Shown here: in pieces, positions 61,726 through 64,000 of the stretch
Layout of the letters: each line of letters begins with the position of its first letter
How positions within the stretch are numbered: the first letter of the stretch is position 1
NCBI GenBank assembly: GCA_963457665.1
Contig: OY735201.1
Location: 25,861,387 to 25,925,386, forward strand
DNA from: Thysanoteuthis rhombus
Lineage: Eukaryota; Mollusca; Cephalopoda; Oegopsida; Thysanoteuthidae
Direction of reading: 5' to 3'
DNA length: 64,000 nt
Made by a program: the position numbers and the translations under genes
The notes under the pieces: model-generated
What the model saw: only the letters and a program-made list of their open reading frames with translations
Told to the model about the DNA's origin: nothing
Databases searched by the model: none

Positions 61726-62034
61726 TTGCTAGTGTATATCTTTTTGAATGGCCATGTATCAACAAAAACTGTAGAAATTCTATACAAGATTGGGAACAAA
61801 GAACGAACAGTAAAGTTAGACGCAAACTACGAGCACATCAAGTCAACAAAAGACAAGGGAAGGCTTCAGGTACGTGCGATTCAGGGAACGGTATGGGAAA
61901 ACATTGGATTAGTGAAGTCGACACGTTTGTCCTTGACATGGGGACACGTTTGGTGCAAAATCGATAAATGTATCGTGATTCATTGTCAGGGAAGACATTT
62001 GGGCTCTTTTGAAGATTGTCAGGACAAGGAGTAA
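61726..62034 (+). CDS. Unrecognised open frame of 102 codons
   Basis: Longest open frame not driven by simple repeats in the right half of the window. It includes KTVEILYKIGNKERTVKLDA and KSTKDKGRLQVRAIQGTVWE, with balanced, charged composition unlike the Ile/Tyr junk nearby, and it ends DCQDKE. GC content is higher than the flanks. A second plus frame (61698-61967) and a minus frame (62134-61838) overlap it, which weakens the case. A CAG/GTACGT sequence at about 61867-61875 would make a consensus 5' splice site if this were an exon. Alternatives are a decayed retroelement or chance. I do not recognise the protein. Confidence 0.22.
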   Translation: MLVYIFLNGHVSTKTVEILYKIGNKERTVKLDANYEHIKSTKDKGRLQVRAIQGTVWENIGLVKSTRLSLTWGHVWCKIDKCIVIHCQGRHLGSFEDCQDKE

Positions 62035-62163
62035 TAGAACGTGAATGTAAGCGTTGCTTCATGCAGTCAAGTAACAATGAACATAGTGGAGAGAGATTCT
62101 TTGGTTGGAGAGTGCTATTACAGGCAGTGAGCAAGAGTCAGGGTATCCACAAATATATATATC

Positions 62164-62228
62164 CATAATATACATACACACACACATATATGTATATAAA
62201 TATGTGTGTGTGTGTTTGTGTGTGTGTG
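62164..62228. repeat. CA-TA-TG microsatellite
   Basis: Short CA, then TATATGTATATAAATATG, then TG with one TTTG, a quasi-palindromic layout similar to 52137-52210. It abuts the end of the SINE on its right. Confidence 0.92.
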
Positions 62229-62254
62229 AATAATGAGAGATTTTGCGAACTAAG

Positions 62255-62402
62255 TTTTTTGCTTGGGCAGTATAGTTTATGGAGGTGATAGGAAAATAAA
62301 GAAATGAACACCAAGCTGGGTCTGAACCCACACCCTTTTACATGTTAGCATCTATGCAGTCTCGGTCTCCCCTAACCGATTCAGCCACCGGGACTCTCAC
62401 GT
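62255..62402 (-). repeat. tRNA-derived SINE
   Basis: Minus strand reads GTCCCGGTGGCTGAATCGGT then TAGGGGAGACCG from 62393, with an A-box (TGGCTGAATCGGT, about 62387-62375), and GTGTGGGTTCAGACCCAGC (62334-62316) with a B-box core GGTTCAGACCC. The unrelated body runs to about 62255 and ends in sequence adjoining a CA/TG array. The spacing (about 50 bases) fits a tRNA head with a long variable region (Leu/Ser type). Confidence 0.65.
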
Positions 62403-62756
62403 TGAGCAGAAGCTTGAATATCATCTGTTAATTCATTCCTCTCTTTTCCGATCCCAAACCCGGATCAAATTTCAAAACAACTGATAATCACGTATTTCTA
62501 CGTATATATCTCCGCTCCAATGTCGACACTATGTTGATTAATTGATATTAATCTCCAACGATGTGAAGAAAGAAAGCCAGTTGGGAAACTAATTTTTGGA
62601 CTTGGAACGAATTATTTACGGTAGCGAGCGAAACAACGGTGATGATAAAGAAATATACATGTTGACTGAGCTAACAACGCTCCCATAGCAGAGCAGGAGT
62701 TCAAAAAGCAAGTGTATTACTCATTTCTTATTGACAATCATTAGTAATATATTTTG
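62403..62756. other. Anonymous stretch with weak tRNA-like word
   Basis: GACTGAGCTAACAACGCTCC at 62664-62683 followed by AGGAGTTCAAAAAGC resembles a degraded A-box/B-box pair. Too diverged to call. Confidence 0.35.
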
Positions 62757-62925
62757 AGCTCAGTCAGTGAGGGTAAAGCCTATGTATAAGGGTTACTTCA
62801 GACTTAAATGCTGGTCTAATCCTTGCACAACGCTCATTTTTTCACACGATCCAAGGCAGTCCGTTAGCCACTTGGTGAAATTTGTGCCGAACAATCCTAA
62901 TAAATTGTTTTTATGATTGAGACAT
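62757..62925 (+). repeat. SINE, diverged copy of the 63083 element
   Basis: GAGCTCAGTCAGTGAGGGTA at 62756-62775 is A-box-like and GCTGGTCTAATCC at 62811-62823 is B-box-like. The body CACAACGCTCATTTTTTCAC, CAGTCCGTTAGCCACTTGGT, CCTAATAAATTGTTT matches the body of the copy at 63083 in the same order. Confidence 0.5.
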
Positions 62926-63082
62926 TCTGTCAGACTTGAATTGTTTATTTCATTGATATTCCATATAGTTGGCATAAGGACAGTGCAAGTTAGCCAAATA
63001 TTTTCCAATGAGGAAACGTGTTATACAAGTGTGTTCAAAACTCCTGCCTTGCCATGAAAGCGTTGTTATCTCAATCAATGAC

Positions 63083-63250
63083 AGTTTAGTCGGTGTAAGA
63101 CGCTGCTCTAAATGTGGACGCAGGTTCGAACCGAGCACTACGCTCATTTTGTGTATTTATTCACACAGTCTATGACAGATCGTTTGCTACCAAGTAATTT
63201 CAGTGCCATGCAACTAGTTCTTGATAAATTGTTTAGATAATTCTCATCTC
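63083..63250 (+). repeat. tRNA-derived SINE
   Basis: AGTTTAGTCGGTGTAAGACGC at 63083-63103 is an A-box in tRNA context and GCAGGTTCGAACC at 63120-63132 is a perfect B-box. The body ACTACGCTCATTTTGTGTAT, CAGATCGTTTGCTACCAAGT, TTGATAAATTGTTTAGATAA follows, shared with the copy starting at 62757. Not a tRNA gene, because no acceptor stem closes. Confidence 0.58.
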
Positions 63251-64000
63251 TCTCTTTTTCCCATTCTCTCTTCCCCTCTCTCCCTATATATATGTATATA
63301 TACATACATATATATGTACAAAATAAAACAAGAAAAAAATTGAAAAGATTCTGAGTGCCAGTTATTTTTAAAGGAAAACGTATTGAAAAAAATATGCCAA
63401 ATTATATCTTTTATGATGGGTATTGAGAGAATTAGTTTTCAATCGTAATTTTTACTTCAACAAAACATAGGGAAAATTACCAACCGACTCAAAAATTTCA
63501 AAGTATCTTATACAGTTTTTACTGTTTATTATTGAATATTACTATTTAATAATACTCTGCATTTTGTTTAGAAGGGATCGATTAACTCGTTTCTATTTTC
63601 TATTGCAATAAGATCTCAATAAACGACAACTCATTGCTTTTATATCACTAATAGGTTAGGGTCTCGGAAACAAATTGATTCACACGATTGCAACTAAAAA
63701 AAAACTCTCGAGAAGCTTTGTACTATTTTTGTTTTTATAATTGAATTTTGACATTTCTATACCTTCATCTCAATTTTTTTTATTTGATTCTTGGTGGTGA
63801 TAGTAGTTACCAATGAAAACGAAACGTTTCAAAAAGTAGTTTTCTTAGGGAATTCCATTCAATAACTCCTCTGTTACGTTCAGATGAGTGTGAGCTCGGT
63901 ATGCTATCTACTATATAATTATAATGCTTAAAAGGAGATTTTCTATCTAAAATCATTTTCCCAGGGCATTCACCTTGATATTATCAGAGATCAAAAAATC
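63251..64000. other. Anonymous non-coding stretch
   Basis: A CT-rich patch at 63248-63283, a short TATA/TACA palindromic run at 63283-63317, then AT-rich sequence with no recognised feature to the end of the window. Confidence 0.45.

Noticed and set aside
63083-63135. tRNA gene on the plus strand
   Set aside because: Good A- and B-box, but no closing acceptor stem and a repeated non-tRNA body follows.

Overview
This 64 kb window looks like gene-poor, AT-rich intergenic or intronic DNA from an animal nuclear genome. I see no bacterial-type gene order, no long open frame, no rRNA or tRNA gene and no convincing multi-exon gene. Very long TA, TG/CA, GA, TTA, GAA and TCTA/TATG microsatellites, tRNA-headed SINEs, RTE-like LINE tails and mariner relics together suggest a lophotrochozoan, most likely a mollusc and plausibly a cephalopod. 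That assignment is inference, since no diagnostic gene is present. Nearly all short open frames overlap microsatellites or carry no recognisable domain.

Layout: 0-9.3 kb holds three decayed LINE 3' fragments, several TA arrays and one copy of an unrecognised dispersed repeat called family A here. 9.8-10.4 kb is a 500-base pyrimidine-rich tract that ends in a splice-acceptor-like site before a short open segment, the best exon candidate in the window. 10.6-19.6 kb is rich in family A copies, three of them in a row in one orientation, plus a GAA array and a local duplication (family C). 20-26 kb is mostly anonymous sequence with two SINE-like pieces. 27.3-28.8 kb is a GC-richer array of four diverged units of about 440 bases, directly followed by a head-to-head chimeric family A element. 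30.4-31.5 kb and 36.3-37.2 kb hold two dead mariner transposons, the second with both terminal inverted repeats and a TA target duplication but with its catalytic core deleted. 39-41 kb holds SINE copies and a pogo-like terminus. 43-50 kb is dominated by complex microsatellites and a second dispersed family (family B). 52-60 kb alternates TA/TG arrays with anonymous DNA, a pogo-type MITE of 203 bases and one more family A copy. 61.7-63.2 kb has one unexplained open frame and three SINE copies.

The genes do not work together, because no functional gene was found. The biology visible is repeat biology: transposon decay, an apparently uncharacterised inverted-repeat-bearing family in both orientations (at least ten copies), a large-unit satellite, and an unusual density of long, often paired, TA arrays. 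Coordinates of dispersed repeats come from reading by eye and are good to about 10-40 bases. No search or alignment program was run.
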